64,000 nucleotides of DNA from Lepidostoma basale (Eukaryota; Arthropoda; Insecta; Trichoptera; Lepidostomatidae): contig JAHDVF020001251.1 of NCBI GenBank assembly GCA_022606425.2, positions 1,846,501-1,910,500 of the forward strand, in the 5' to 3' direction. Positions 10,694 through 21,149 of the stretch are shown here, piece after piece. How positions within the stretch are numbered: position 1 is the first letter of the stretch; each line of letters opens with the position of its first letter. Both the position numbers and the translations under genes were made by a program. The notes below the pieces were generated by a model, which was not told where the DNA came from, did no database searches, and saw nothing but the letters and a program-made list of their open reading frames with translations.

Positions 10694-11305
10694 GATGTGT
10701 GATGGGTTGCGAACCTCATCGCCACCAATAGGCATCTCCCGCGCACACTTCGCTCGTCCAATACCCACAAAATAAATCTAACAAATAATATAAAATACAA
10801 TGATATAAAATAAAATAACAAAATAAAAATAATTTAACACAAAATGTTCTTTTTAGATGGTGCACATTTTATCTATTTAATTTATGTTCCACGTATCCAC
10901 TGTTTTTAATTTAGCACCTAATGTAATAACACATAATGTTTTTTTCGATGTTGCACATGTTGACATGGACGATCCGGACGAATTTATATTACACGTATCC
11001 ACCGTTTTTTAAATTAAATGTAATTAGGCACTTAACCAGCAAGAACTTAAAAATAATATTGAAGAAATTATTAATTAATATTGAAGAAATTATTAAAAAT
11101 AATATTGAAGAACGTATATATACACGAAATATCTCCAAATTTACAGGAGAATCAAATGAACCAAACCAAATTTTCAAAATCAGAATATAACAGCGTCTCT
11201 CGCGGGGCGAAAAGAGAAGGATGGAGTGCCGCATCAGTAAAAGTGTGACAGTCCATTCTTTCTGCCTACCCTTTCGGGGAGACGGCGTGGTGGTTAGTTA
11301 GTTTA
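10694..11305 (+). mobile_element. RTE-A-mini copy 3 with 5' inversion
   Basis: 10694-11187 is the 5' UTR and ORF start in reverse orientation. 11188-11305 is the rest in forward orientation, ending in hairpin and GTTA tail. The break falls at the same element position on both sides (equivalent to about 33034-33037), the usual structure left by twin priming. It is the longest view of the RTE-A 5' UTR (~490 nt), including repeats of an attgaagaaattatt unit at 11055-11110. Confidence 0.75.
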
Positions 11306-11544
11306 AAATTTAAAACAATGCACGAATGTGTTTGCTAGATATTGTGAAAATAAAAACATTTGAAAGCCAATGGAACGACATCGTGTTTTAAATTATGTTA
11401 GTTCCTAAAATCACTTCAAACAAAATATTGAAAAAGTACTTACCTCATTATTCAATTAGTGGGGTATTTTTAGTAATTAATTGCATTTTATTTGGAGGTG
11501 TATGTTTTTATATATTTTAAAAATCACATTCGTTGTTTAGATTT

Positions 11545-11790
11545 TTTTCCTTCTTCTTCTTCTTCGTATTTTATGTCGAATGACTTGTTTATGACAGTGA
11601 GGTGTCCTGGAATGATGATGTCCAGCCAACTCTCCATGTTTTTGGCGGCCTTCCTGGTAATCTCTTGCTGCTTTGCAATTCTTGTATTCTTCATGCCGTC
11701 CACATGGTCTCTCCAAAAGCGCCTTCTGCTTCTTCCCCATCTTACTATGCCCTCAACACCACAGGCAGTTTTATTTTTTCTGTAGTATAA
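11545..11790 (-). pseudogene. LINE-H 3' fragment
   Basis: Minus-strand C-terminal piece (RWGRSRRRFWRDHVDGMKNT, then an ITRKAAKNMESWLDIII-type end) with a GAA-rich tail at 11550-11568. Matches 190-443, 51320-51565 and 57735-57950. Confidence 0.7.
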
Positions 11791-12004
11791 ATGTGTTAGA
11801 GTGTTGTACAATGAAGAATCATTATCTCAAATATGTACAATCAGAAATAGCTCATAGTAAGCTAACTAAATCACGCGATAGTAATAAATGAAAGCGTTTT
11901 GTATTGCATATACCATTGCAATCCGGGCTGCACGCCAACTATAAGGAGTTTAAATGAAGGGACTTGATTTTTCAAATCGAAAAAGCAATAAACGCTTCTT
12001 TTTT

Positions 12005-12290
12005 TTTAACTAACTAACTAACTAACCATCACGTCGTCTCCTCGAAGGGGTAGGCAGAGAGAATGGACTGCCATACTTTTCTTTCCTGACATATTTCTCT
12101 CGATTCCTCAACATTCATACATCGTGTCATCCACGCGCGTCGATTTCTCTGACTCCTCACATGGCCGACATTCAATATTTGATTTATTTGATCGTGCCAC
12201 GTTTACCTCGGTCTTCCTCTATTTCTGGTTCCATTTACATCGTTAACATATGCTTTTTTACCATTCTTTCTTCATCCATTCTTTCCAAGT
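12005..12290 (-). pseudogene. RTE-A 3' fragment, GTTA-tailed
   Basis: Minus-strand copy with a GTTA tail at 12009-12024, hairpin loop UUCG, and the C-terminal domain to about 12290, where it meets an oppositely oriented copy of another subfamily. Confidence 0.75.
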
Positions 12291-12523
12291 ATACGTCAAT
12301 GATGTAAATGGAGTACGGAGTCGAGGCAGACCGAGGAAAACATGGCATGACCAAATTAATCAAATTTTAAAGGTTGGTCATGTCAGAAACCGGAAGAATC
12401 GACGTGGGTGCATGACTCGCTGTATAAATGTGGAGGAAGCTAGAGAGGTATGTCAGGATAGAGTAGTGTGGCGGTCCATTCTCTCTGCCTACCCCTGCGG
12501 GGAAACGGCGTGATAGTTTGTTG
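12291..12523 (+). pseudogene. RTE-A 3' fragment, GTTT-type
   Basis: Plus-strand copy from [20 protein letters not shown] to SAYPCGETA. Loop UGCG and tail gtttgttgttgtt. Head-to-head with 12005-12290. Confidence 0.75.
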
Positions 12524-12579
12524 TTGTTGTTTTATGCATCAATCCATCAATTGCTTTTCTCTTTATGTGGCTACAAAAC

Positions 12580-12715
12580 CTGGTTAAAAAAAACGATGGC
12601 CAATCTGGACCTGGATACATGAACAACTGGATAATTGGAAAACCTGGTTGATTGACCATCGTAGGCCTGGTCCCTTGGAATGCCAATTATCCAGGTTCCG
12701 CTGTACAGAGATTGG
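12580..12715 (-). mobile_element. Possible pogo/Tigger-type terminal fragment
   Basis: On the minus strand from 12712, cagcggaacctggataattg resembles pogo-type termini, and related words recur internally (ctggataattgg at 12629, aacctgg at 12643). No transposase and no second end found. Confidence 0.3.
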
Positions 12716-12719
12716 ATTG

Positions 12720-13095
12720 AAACTGCGAAGAATATGTCACTAGTTTTTACTACGTTGTTTATTATTACGCGTTTGGAGTTTGTGTATTTTTCTCGGAGAG
12801 ACGTAGTCACGTATATTTATCAGAAAAACATGTTTTGTTTATTTGTTAACAGATTATTGTTAATCACATTTTTCCGCCAGTCCTCCAGAGGCGATTATGT
12901 TACTTGGAAATGATCTTTGATATCGTACTGATAACGTACGTGAAAAAAAAACTGTACTAATATTTATTTTATTATATTCCAAGGTCACTAACTTTGGCCT
13001 GGTTTCAAGGGTTTATTTTTGTTATGAAATACTTCGACAACTACCAGTTTTTCAACTTTTTTTTAATTCAACAGGTCGTTTGAACCCAATTTCTG
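12720..13095. other. AT-rich interval
   Basis: Nothing recognised beyond chance ORFs. Confidence 0.4.
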
Positions 13096-13097
13096 TA

Positions 13098-13640
13098 ACT
13101 AATTAACTAACTAACCATCATGCCATGGATGGATCGCCACAATTCTGTGTCCTCGCATACGTCTCGGGCTTCCTCTACATTCATATATCGTACCATGCAC
13201 GCACGTCGATTATTTCGACTTCGAATGTGACCGCCTTTTAGTAATTGATTAATTTGGTCATGCCATGTCTTCCTCGGTCGTCCTCAGCTTCTTTTTCCAC
13301 TTACGCTGCTTGTGTACAACTTTTTAACGTCTTTCTCCATTTTTCCGTCTCTTGTAAACATCCTTCCCAGATACGTAAATTCGGTAACTTACTCCAATTT
13401 CTCACCCATCGCACTTATGTCACAAATCGTCATACATTCTTTTTTCTCGAAAACCATATCTTTAGATTTAGACACATTCATCACCAAGTCACTCTTTTTG
13501 CATGCCTCATACATTCTTGACACTAAGACTTGCAGATTTTCTCTACTGTCAGCGATTAACACAGAATCGTCTGCATATAACAAACAGCTTACTGACAAAC
13601 AATTCATCTTAGCACCAGCGTCCAAGTATTGATTGGATAT
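13098..13640 (-). pseudogene. RTE-A fragment with reverse-transcriptase catalytic region
   Basis: Minus strand. 13625-13389 encodes CLSVSCLLYADDSVLIADS, including the YADD catalytic box, then NVSKSKDMVFEK. A deletion joins this to a short 3' end at 13098-13250 that has lost the terminal hairpin. Confidence 0.75.
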
Positions 13641-13729
13641 AGACCACTTCCAGTATGTTTTATCTTGGGCTATCTGTTACGACCCACAAGTTGGATAATA
13701 TCATCCGTCCACCCTTGTAACAGCCTTCA

Positions 13730-14100
13730 ATCAGTAAAATTCCCTTCTACTCCACTGATTATAGTTCAAATAAGATAATTAACATTAAAAGAAGACATTG
13801 AAAGAATTAAAAAGATTTCCATTTCACTATTGCACTGTTTGTCCGTAAATAGAGATTTCATTAAAGCAGTAAAGATTCGGTCCATGTTGGTTGCCATTCC
13901 GATTTTCATTTGTTCAGTAATATGCCGGCGTATTGCGTCATTTAATGTGGATTTTATTATTATGACTGCGATTATTGTACGTATTAGTTATAATCAAATA
14001 TAATTTCGTAAAAATTTGGAAATTACACAATATAAATGTATGATACATGCCTTTATATTATAGAGGTCACTGTGAAGCTTCCGCGTAGAAAAGCATTTGA
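13730..14100. other. AT-rich interval
   Basis: Nothing recognised. Just upstream, 13655-13725 resembles a short minus LINE-D fragment (WTDDII-like). Confidence 0.35.
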
Positions 14101-14104
14101 TATT

Positions 14105-14205
14105 ATAATAACAATAATAATAATAATACATTTGATGGTTTATAGTGCGCCTAATTTTTTAATTAATCATCCCAAGGGCGTTGTAGAAAATGATCAATTT
14201 TATGA
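14105..14205 (-). repeat. L2-like LINE tail fragment
   Basis: TAA microsatellite, then the conserved gcgcc...aagggcgttgtagaaaatg block of the L2-like 3' UTR. Confidence 0.5.
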
Positions 14206-14231
14206 ACTATTTAAAATATACATATTTTATA

Positions 14232-14430
14232 AGGATTAATTGTATCTCAATAGAGACGAAGATGTAAATTGTTTTTCAGGGAACAGAATATGGTGGTCGA
14301 GAAGCTTACAGGACTTATGACCTGTCATTGGTTGGGTTAAGCGATCGCTTTATGTTAACAACATTCCCCATTCCGCCCTTCTCACGACCGCCACGTCTGA
14401 CAAATTTCGGAAGATGTATATATGCAACAA
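14232..14430 (+). repeat. Repeat Q, plus orientation
   Basis: Starts attgtatctcaatagagacg, includes tacaggacttatgacctgtc, and stops where the CR1-A tail begins. Confidence 0.65.
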
Positions 14431-14435
14431 TGTTC

Positions 14436-15305
14436 AAATCAAATCAAATCAAATCAGTTTATTTCATCAACAGACATTACAAAATTTATTTTTAAGGCAT
14501 CTATTGAGAACAGGTAAAATAATATATTATATATAGTATACTACCAGAAACGCATAAGAGATGGTTCAACATTAGGAAGACAGGATAATCTCCAGAATTA
14601 AGAGTATTTGCCTTCTGAACGTACTTTCACTAACATGAAAGACGTCGATCTCCGAGGAGACCGCGTTCAGCAGACTAATTGCTCTTCCCACCGGTGTCAC
14701 CAGAGGCAGATTGGTTCTGGCAGCCGGTAGGTAAAACAATCTGTGCTGTCGCTGTCGGAGATATCTATCGGGGACAAAAAGCCGAACACCCTCCAGTACG
14801 GCCGAGTTCTCGAAGTATCCCCTAATTAATCTAAAGAAATGGGTAATTAGATGTCCATCTCTTCGAAGCTGTAGAGAATTGGTTCCGAGCATTCCCAAAA
14901 GAAATGCCGTGGGATAGAGCCAAGGATAGCTACCATACTCCCTCATGTAGAGATACCTCAGAAATTTTTTCTGAACCCTCTCCAGCATAATGGAATATCT
15001 CGCCTCGTGAGGACTCCATATCACAGAACCACTTTCGAGTCTGCTCCGAACCAATGCATTGTATAGGACTCTGAGCACATTGGGATTCCTGAAAACTCTG
15101 CCGGTCCGGACGATGAAGCCCAACATCTTCAGTGCAGTGCCACAAATCCTCTCAACATGTGCACGAAAAGTCAGCCTACTCTCATAGATGATCCCGAGAT
15201 CTCTCATCGTAGATACATGTGCTAGTTGCTGGTTGTTCATTGTGTATCTATAATACACAGTTCTCAATGCTCTAGTAAAAGATAGCAACACATTGAGAAA
15301 CACTT
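14436..15305 (-). pseudogene. CR1-A LINE, longest copy
   Basis: A 243-residue open frame on the minus strand (15303-14572). It covers the thumb and C-terminal region of a Jockey/CR1-type reverse transcriptase: MRDLGIIYESRLTF, VRTGRVFRNPNVLRVLYNAL, GSVIWSPHEARYSIMLERVQ, then RTNLPLVTPVGRAISLLNAV and FHVSESTFRRQIL. The 3' UTR ends in a (GATTT)n tail at 14436-14457. The catalytic fingers/palm and ORF1 are missing. The frame is intact, so insertion is probably fairly recent. Confidence 0.85.
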
Positions 15306-15309
15306 CACC

Positions 15310-15432
15310 TTTTTTGAGTTCAATCTACACTAGCGCCATCCATTAAGATTAGGTGTTAGGCGCCACCATATTATGTTCCCAGAAAAACAATTTACATCTT
15401 CGTCTCTATTGAGATACAATGAATCCTTATAA
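15310..15432 (-). repeat. Repeat Q, minus orientation
   Basis: Ends in the same tcttcgtctctattgagata motif as the left piece at 14232 but inverted, so CR1-A is sandwiched between opposed Q ends. The mid-part around gacaggtcataag is missing. Confidence 0.6.
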
Positions 15433-15519
15433 AAAAATAATTTACCCGCAATGGATAAAATCCAGTATTTATCTACAAGTATTTATATACATTCAAAATG
15501 TTGAAACATATTTTATTTA

Positions 15520-16086
15520 GTATAGGGGCTGCTGTCGCAGTCGATCAAATTTTCATCGGGATAGGGTAATTTGAAAAGATGGATTTTGAATTGACCTATC
15601 ATGATATATGGGATCGAGTGCAGGGCGGACACCACAATTACAAAAAAACGCGATTAGAGTGTCAGAAATGAAGACGCTCAGAAATATATCTGGCAAGACT
15701 CTGCAAGAGAGGATAAGGAATACACGGATAAGGGAGACATGCGAGGTCGAGGATGTCGTTAGGTGGGGAAGGCAAAGGAGGAGATACTGGTATGGACACG
15801 TGAGGAGAATGGATCCATCCAGACTCCCCTTCATTGTGTTGCACGGCCAGCCCCATGGTAGACGACCCCCGGGCAGACCACCAAAGAGATGGATCGACAG
15901 CTGGGAGTCGACTTCGCAGGAGGCCAATTCCTCTTAAGAAACAGGCCACTAGGCCTACACTATGAATAAGAAAAAGAAGGATTTTGAATTTGGATCGAAA
16001 CTCTGACGGGTTCTAAATGCACTTGAGGTCTGTAGGAAGATTGTTCGCTGTTGAAAAGCCGGGTACTGCGAAGGCTAGGTCTTTGA
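15520..16086 (-). pseudogene. L2-like LINE fragment split by LINE-F
   Basis: 15520-15592 and 15979-16086 are consecutive parts of the L2-like region seen at 1790-1950. The LINE-F copy lies between, flanked by a direct duplication of ggattttgaatt (15581-15592, 15979-15990). Confidence 0.7.
15593..15978 (+). pseudogene. LINE-F ORF C-terminus with 12-bp target duplication
   Basis: Encodes VSEMKTLRNISGKTLQERIR, CEVEDVVRWGRQRRRYW, GHVRRMDPSRLPF and RRPPGRPPKRWIDSW, then a short A/G-rich tail. It is the typical basic terminal region of an RTE-type LINE ORF. Open to 15937. Confidence 0.8.
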
Positions 16087-16335
16087 ACTATTTTTACTTA
16101 TTAAATTCTTGTTTTCAACAGTTATTTTTAAAACTACATTCACTTTGCTACCGACATTAACCCTTCTTTTGACGTCACTATCCGATCGGCCATCCGCTGT
16201 AAACAGGCTTCTTAAATACACAAATTCAGTCACATACTCGTATGTTACAAATTATCATTCCCTCTTCCCTTTCAATCACAACTGTTTTTGACTTTCCGAC
16301 ATTCATCAATAAATAGTTAACCTTGCATACCTGAC
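16087..16335 (-). pseudogene. RTE-A internal fragment
   Basis: Decayed minus-strand RT-connection region, comparable to 62290-62460. Confidence 0.5.
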
Positions 16336-16339
16336 CTTG

Positions 16340-16465
16340 ACGACCTTCATGGCAGAGTGGCAAGAGCTATGATTGCCACACCGAAGGTTCCGGGTTCGAT
16401 TCCCGGCGATGACAGTGTAATTTTTACACTGTGTTTGGTCTGTGGTGGTTATCCCATTGATGAAG
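16340..16465 (+). mobile_element. SINE-1 copy (tRNA-derived head)
   Basis: tRNA-like head with box A tggcagagtgg (16350-16360) and a perfect B box ggttcgattcc (16393-16403), then cagtgtaatttttacactg and a truncated body. Copies at 37110, 47060, 53017 and 60165 identify it as a Pol III-type SINE rather than a lone tRNA gene. Confidence 0.75.
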
Positions 16466-16471
16466 GTATTC

Positions 16472-16860
16472 TTCTTTCGGTGCCGTGTTAGGTCCCCCCA
16501 ACGTTGACGATCATAGCAGCAAAGGCATCTCTAACCTGCGCCACTTGGAGTAGGTTCTGAACTCTTGTTATTCCTGTCCACTCTTTGATGTTCCGCAGCC
16601 AAGACAGCTGCCTTCTACCAACTCCCCGGCGTCCCTCCACTTTACCCATTAATATCTATTTTTCTCCCCTTAGTACATGACCCAAATATGAGACCTATCT
16701 AATTTTCACACTCAATAATAGCTCTCTATTGGCTCTGGCTCTCTGTAGTACCTACGTCTGCATTAATGACCCTATCGGTCCACGGTATACGGAGCATTCT
16801 GCGGTATATCCACATCACGAACGCTTCCAACCGGTTCATTACATTCGATGAATTCGAAAC
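16472..16860 (-). pseudogene. LINE-C 3' fragment
   Basis: Minus-strand end of LINE-C beginning at its terminal cggcaccgaaagaag. Blocks match 43830-44325, including the VGRRQLSWL and LGHVLRG region. Many frame breaks. Confidence 0.65.
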
Positions 16861-17289
16861 ATGTCGAGAGAAATAAACTCAAAAGTGGAAAAAACAGTGT
16901 TTTAACTCATAAAAAAATCACCAATATGGAATTTCATAGTATTAACGCCTTAAACGCCAAAAGCAGGGGATAATCACAAAATAGAAAAAAAATTGCAAGG
17001 GGTCTATGAGCCTAAAAAGTTTGGGGACCTCTGATTAAAACAAAGGTCATGGGACCGAGTACATGTTTTTTTTTTACATACCTTTCTAACCTCCAAATTC
17101 GCTAAATTCTAGCGGAAGCAAACGTATTATTAATTTCGCATTGTTTTCAAGGTTAGAGTTTCATTTCACTTTTATAGATTATTACCCATTCATGTGAGGT
17201 GAGGTCAATTTATTCGCTGAAATAACTTTTATCGTTATACTCAATTTACACGCATAAGGGTTGAGCATAAAATACGCAAAAACAACAAC

Positions 17290-17985
17290 AACCCATCACG
17301 CCGTTTACTCGAATCGGTGGGCAGAGGGAATGAACCGCCACACTACTCTATCCTGACACACTGCTCTAGCTTCCTCCACATTCATACACGTACGTCGATT
17401 CCTCCTCTTGGGCATGCTGGGGACCAATAGTTTACAGATAAAAAGGGATGGATGCACACTTACCCATTTCTTCAGACTTATCAGGGGATTCTTTGAGAAT
17501 TCCGTCATCTTGGAGGCTATCCATCTTTATGTGCCGGATGGTTATCTTCGACAGCGTCAGCACAGACTTTTTTTTTCCCAGCATGCAGAATCAACCTGCC
17601 TCTGGGGATGCCGGTGGGAAGAGCAATCAAACTGCTGAAAATGATCGCTTCGGAGATCGATGTCTTTCATATTCGTGAAAGTACGTTCAGAAGACAAATA
17701 CTCTTAAATCTGGAGAGTATCTTGCATTCCTAATGTCGAACCATCTCTCATGCGTTCCTGGTATTATATATTTATTATATTTTACCTGTTCTCAATAGGT
17801 CTTAAACTATAAAAATTGTTTGTAATATCTTTTGAGAAAATAAACTGATTTGATTTGATTGATTTGACTTCTCATATACGGATCTCCAAATTGTGATTAA
17901 TTTGGCCATGTTTTCCTTGGTATTTTCGACTCTACAATACATTCACATCGTTAACGTGTACTTTTGTAACGTTGATGAAGATGAC
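17290..17985 (-). pseudogene. RTE-A fragment split by CR1-A
   Basis: 17290-17401 (3' end with a degenerate hairpin) and 17871-17985 continue one another on the minus strand. CR1-A is inserted between cgattcctcc and gacttctc. Confidence 0.65.
17402..17870 (+). pseudogene. CR1-A LINE 3' end inserted in RTE-A
   Basis: Encodes GMLGTNSLQIKRDGCTLTHF, FENSVILEAIHLYVPDGYLR and QRQHRLFF before a frame break. The 3' UTR ends in a GATTT-type tail at 17848-17870. Confidence 0.75.
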
Positions 17986-18144
17986 CAGTCTTCTCTCTAT
18001 TTCTTTGGTGGTCGTCCTGGTGGTCAACTGCCCTTTGGAGTCTATCTGAATCTTGGATATGCTCGCTGGATCAATTCTCTCGATGTTAGATTGATCATGT
18101 TGTTGGAGGTTTCCATCATTGTACACGAAACAAGAAATATATAA

Positions 18145-18365
18145 TTATTATTCATTCATTCCTTGGTGTGGGACTTGGCCTCCACTGACTTCTGTCCTTG
18201 GCCATCTCTCTCCATTCCCCAGCTCCTTCCATTTTCTCCCAATCTTCTTCCACGCAATCCGCCCATCTTTTCCTCGGTCTGCCTCTTGGTCTCTTTTCGC
18301 GGGGCACCCATCTGGATATAATTTGTGGTGTTCTATCCTCTGGCATTCTTTCCACATGGCCAAAT
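18145..18365 (-). pseudogene. LINE-E ORF C-terminal fragment
   Basis: Minus strand: MERMPEDRTPQIISRWVPRE, KRPRGRPRKRWADCVEEDWE and KDRSQWR. RTE-type terminal region, 5' truncated. Confidence 0.65.
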
Positions 18366-18594
18366 TATCTAATTATAATTATTATTAAGATAATCAAATG
18401 ATTTTACTGAAATCTCTTGGTGGAAGTTCATTTTTAAATAATAATTTAATAAAACGATGGCATCGATAGATCATTCTGTCGATGCCAGCGAGCCTGGCGA
18501 AACCGGTCGCTGTCGAAATAAAGACAAAAGTGAAAGTAGTTAAAAAACAACGTTTTAATTAATTATTATAATTATTATTATTTATTAAACCAAG

Positions 18595-19085
18595 CTGTAT
18601 GATCCCCATTTGTATGGAAGCGAACCATGGAACTTTAAGAAAAAAGGATGAAAGTAGAATAAATGCAGTAGAAATGAGTTCTCTTAGATGAATGTGTTGA
18701 TACTCTGTGTATGATAGAGTGTCGAATGAAAATATAAGAAGTGAATGCGGTGCGAATGACGGTGTTATGAACACAATAATGAAAGGATCAATAAGATGGT
18801 TTGGACACATGGAACGAATAAATGAAGAAAGAATGGTAACAAAATTATATGTTGACAATGTAAATGGAACTAAAAAGAGAGGAAGACCGAGGAAAACGTG
18901 GCACGATCAAATAAATCAAATATTGAATGTCGGCGACGTGAGGAGTCAGAGAAAACGACGTGCGTGCATGATGCAATGTATGAATTGTGAGGAATCGAGA
19001 GAGTTTGTGTCAGGAAACAAAAGTGTGGCAGTCCATTATTTCTGCTTATGCTGAAAAGACGGCGTGATGGTTAGTTAGTTAGATA
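18595..19085 (+). pseudogene. RTE-A 3' end, GTTA-tailed
   Basis: Encodes VYDRVSNENIRSECGANDGV, IRWFGHMERINEERMVTKLY and [20 protein letters not shown]. Several point changes. The terminal hairpin is partly lost before the GTTA tail at 19067-19083. Confidence 0.75.
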
Positions 19086-19364
19086 GTTTTACTCTATTTG
19101 AAATAGCGCAATGATCATGCCGTGTTTATGCAGGTCTACAAAATTTAGATCATTTCTGTCGGAGATCGCTGTAGGCCTTGTTCGGGACCCCTCGTTTTTA
19201 TTCGTACATCCGCCTATGCATCCATTATCAATCTTCTCTACAATCTTCTATATAAATATATGAACAATACAAATATTTTAAACGGTCATTTAGATGGTTT
19301 AGACACATTGAAATAATAAATGAATATATAATAAATAATAATAACTGTCAACTGCATGCCATAT

Positions 19365-20012
19365 CTAAATAGATCGAGAAGGTACAGAAAAAAATCTTAC
19401 GCTTTCTGTACCTCAAAGAAAACGGTTACTACCCTTGGCTGTACCCAACTGATTTCTTGCTGGGTATGCTGGACGACCAATCATTGGAAATTAGACCAAC
19501 TATTCACCTGGGTGTTCATTTTTATCAACTGATTCGTGGTCTAATACATAACTCTGATATTTTGAATGACTTGACTTTGTTTGTCCCCGACAATTATCTG
19601 CGACAAAGGCAACATAGATTATTTCACCTGCCACTGTGTAGAACCAATCTACCTAAGGTAATGCCCGTGGGCAGGGCAATAATCCTATTAAACCGCATCT
19701 CTTCGGATGTGGACATCTTCCACGATAGTGAGGCTACCCTCAGAAAGCATCTATATCTTATGTATAAAGTTGCTATTTGCTTCTCTTCTTATTGTACAAA
19801 AATAATTATCTTTACCAAACTGTTCTCGAATATATTTTTTAATTGTCTTCTGTTTTTTTTCTTACTTGCTCTCATTTGTTTTCTTATTATATTATTTGTA
19901 ATTCTTATTTTAAAAATTGTTAATAATTCTTTGTATATTGTGATTATAAACGATTTGGATTTGTTATTTTTCTGCAATGTTTATAATTTTTTGAATAAAT
20001 TTAATTGAATTG
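19365..20012 (+). pseudogene. CR1-A relative with long open C-terminus
   Basis: Open from 19457: MLGMLDDQSLEIRPTIHLGV, VPDNYLRQRQHRLFHLPLCR, TNLPKVMPVGRAIILLNRIS, then a T-rich 3' UTR read through as hydrophobic residues. Ends in a TTGAA-type tail at 19998-20012. Confidence 0.7.
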
Positions 20013-20210
20013 AATGGCATCAAACAAACATAAACTAAATCCATCCAAAACGGAATTTCTCTGGACTGCTTCCGCAAAGCGTCAACATCTTATCGATCAT
20101 TCTTCAATTTCGACAGCTGACAATGATATCGTTCCCAAAAACTCCACAAGGCGGTGCTTCTAGGTGTTTATCTTGGCGCAAATCTGTCCCTTATATTCCG
20201 TTACATCGTA
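20013..20210 (+). pseudogene. LINE RT thumb fragment (CR1/L2-type)
   Basis: Reads MASNKHKLNPSKTEFLWTAS with a downstream VFIW-like block, typical of the segment after the palm of CR1/L2-type RTs. Decayed. Confidence 0.5.
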
Positions 20211-20218
20211 ACATATAA

Positions 20219-20597
20219 AACAAACAAACAAACCATCACGCCGTTTCCCCGCAGGGGTAGGCAGAGAAAATGGACCGCCACACTACTCTATCCTGGAAAA
20301 CCTCTCTAGATTCCTCCACATTCATACAACGAGTCATACACGCACGAGTCGATTCCTCCGACTTCTAACATGACCAACCTTTAAAATTTGATTAATTTGG
20401 TCATGCCATATTTTCGTCGGTCTGCCTCCACTCCGTACCCCATTTACATAATTAACGTATACTTTCTTAACCATTTCTCCACCCATGCGCTCCATATGTC
20501 CGAACCAACGCAGCGATCCTTTCATAATTTTGTTCATAATACTTTCTTCCGCTCTACATTCCTTTCTTATATCAGCATTTGAGATTCTGTCTGTACC
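20219..20597 (-). pseudogene. RTE-A 3' end, GTTT-tailed
   Basis: Minus strand. (CAAA)n at 20219-20233, hairpin loop UGCG at 20244-20256, then the C-terminal domain including SLRWFGHMERMGGEMVKKVY. Confidence 0.8.
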
Positions 20598-20716
20598 ATC
20601 ACTAATGCGTTCCTGGTATTATGTTGTATGTGTATAATATTTTACCTGTGCTCAATAGATGCCTTAAACTTTTACCTGTTTGTAATGTCTTTTAAACTGA
20701 TTTGATTTGATTTGAA
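20598..20716 (+). pseudogene. CR1-A 3' UTR and tail
   Basis: Only the terminal ~120 nt with a (GATTT)n tail, joined to the 5' side of the preceding RTE-A copy. Confidence 0.6.
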
Positions 20717-20999
20717 AAAGTTTATTAAAAAAAATATATTATTATTAGATTTTTGTGGCGATTCGTTTATTTTTTTGAACCTGATGCGGACTGATAATTT
20801 TATCGACACAATCGCAAGCCGTCCGCCAAATGTGTCAAGTACGAATTCCGATACGATCTCTGCTCTCCGTGTACTCCCATCTCACATATAGACGGTCGCT
20901 GAGCGCTGTAACTGACATTTTTCAGGTATGCGACTCGGTGCATATGTAATATGAACGCTATATCGCCGTTATTTGAAGTGAAGACGCTGGTATATTTCA

Positions 21000-21120
21000 A
21001 ATCAAATCAAATAATTTATTGTTTCTAGAACAATGATGTAAAACTCCATATTAAATAATTAATACGAATGAAAACGCCAGTTTTCTAGAAGTTTTATTAT
21101 ATTTTATAGGAGTGACATGT
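21000..21120 (-). repeat. GATTT-tailed LINE 3' end (CR1-R) and left arm of an inverted pair
   Basis: (CAAAT)n then tttattgtttctagaacaat, a second LINE 3' UTR type also seen at 27190, 52035 and 56945. 21052-21120 recurs inverted at 22365-22435. Confidence 0.55.
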
Positions 21121-21149
21121 TTCGCCCTTCGGAGGCATTATCAAATGTG

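Noticed and set aside
16340..16412. Functional tRNA gene (also 24611, 37290, 47230, 60250)
   Set aside because: Good A and B boxes, but the heads are followed by the same non-tRNA body in several copies, and the clover-leaf arms are degraded. SINEs are the better explanation.
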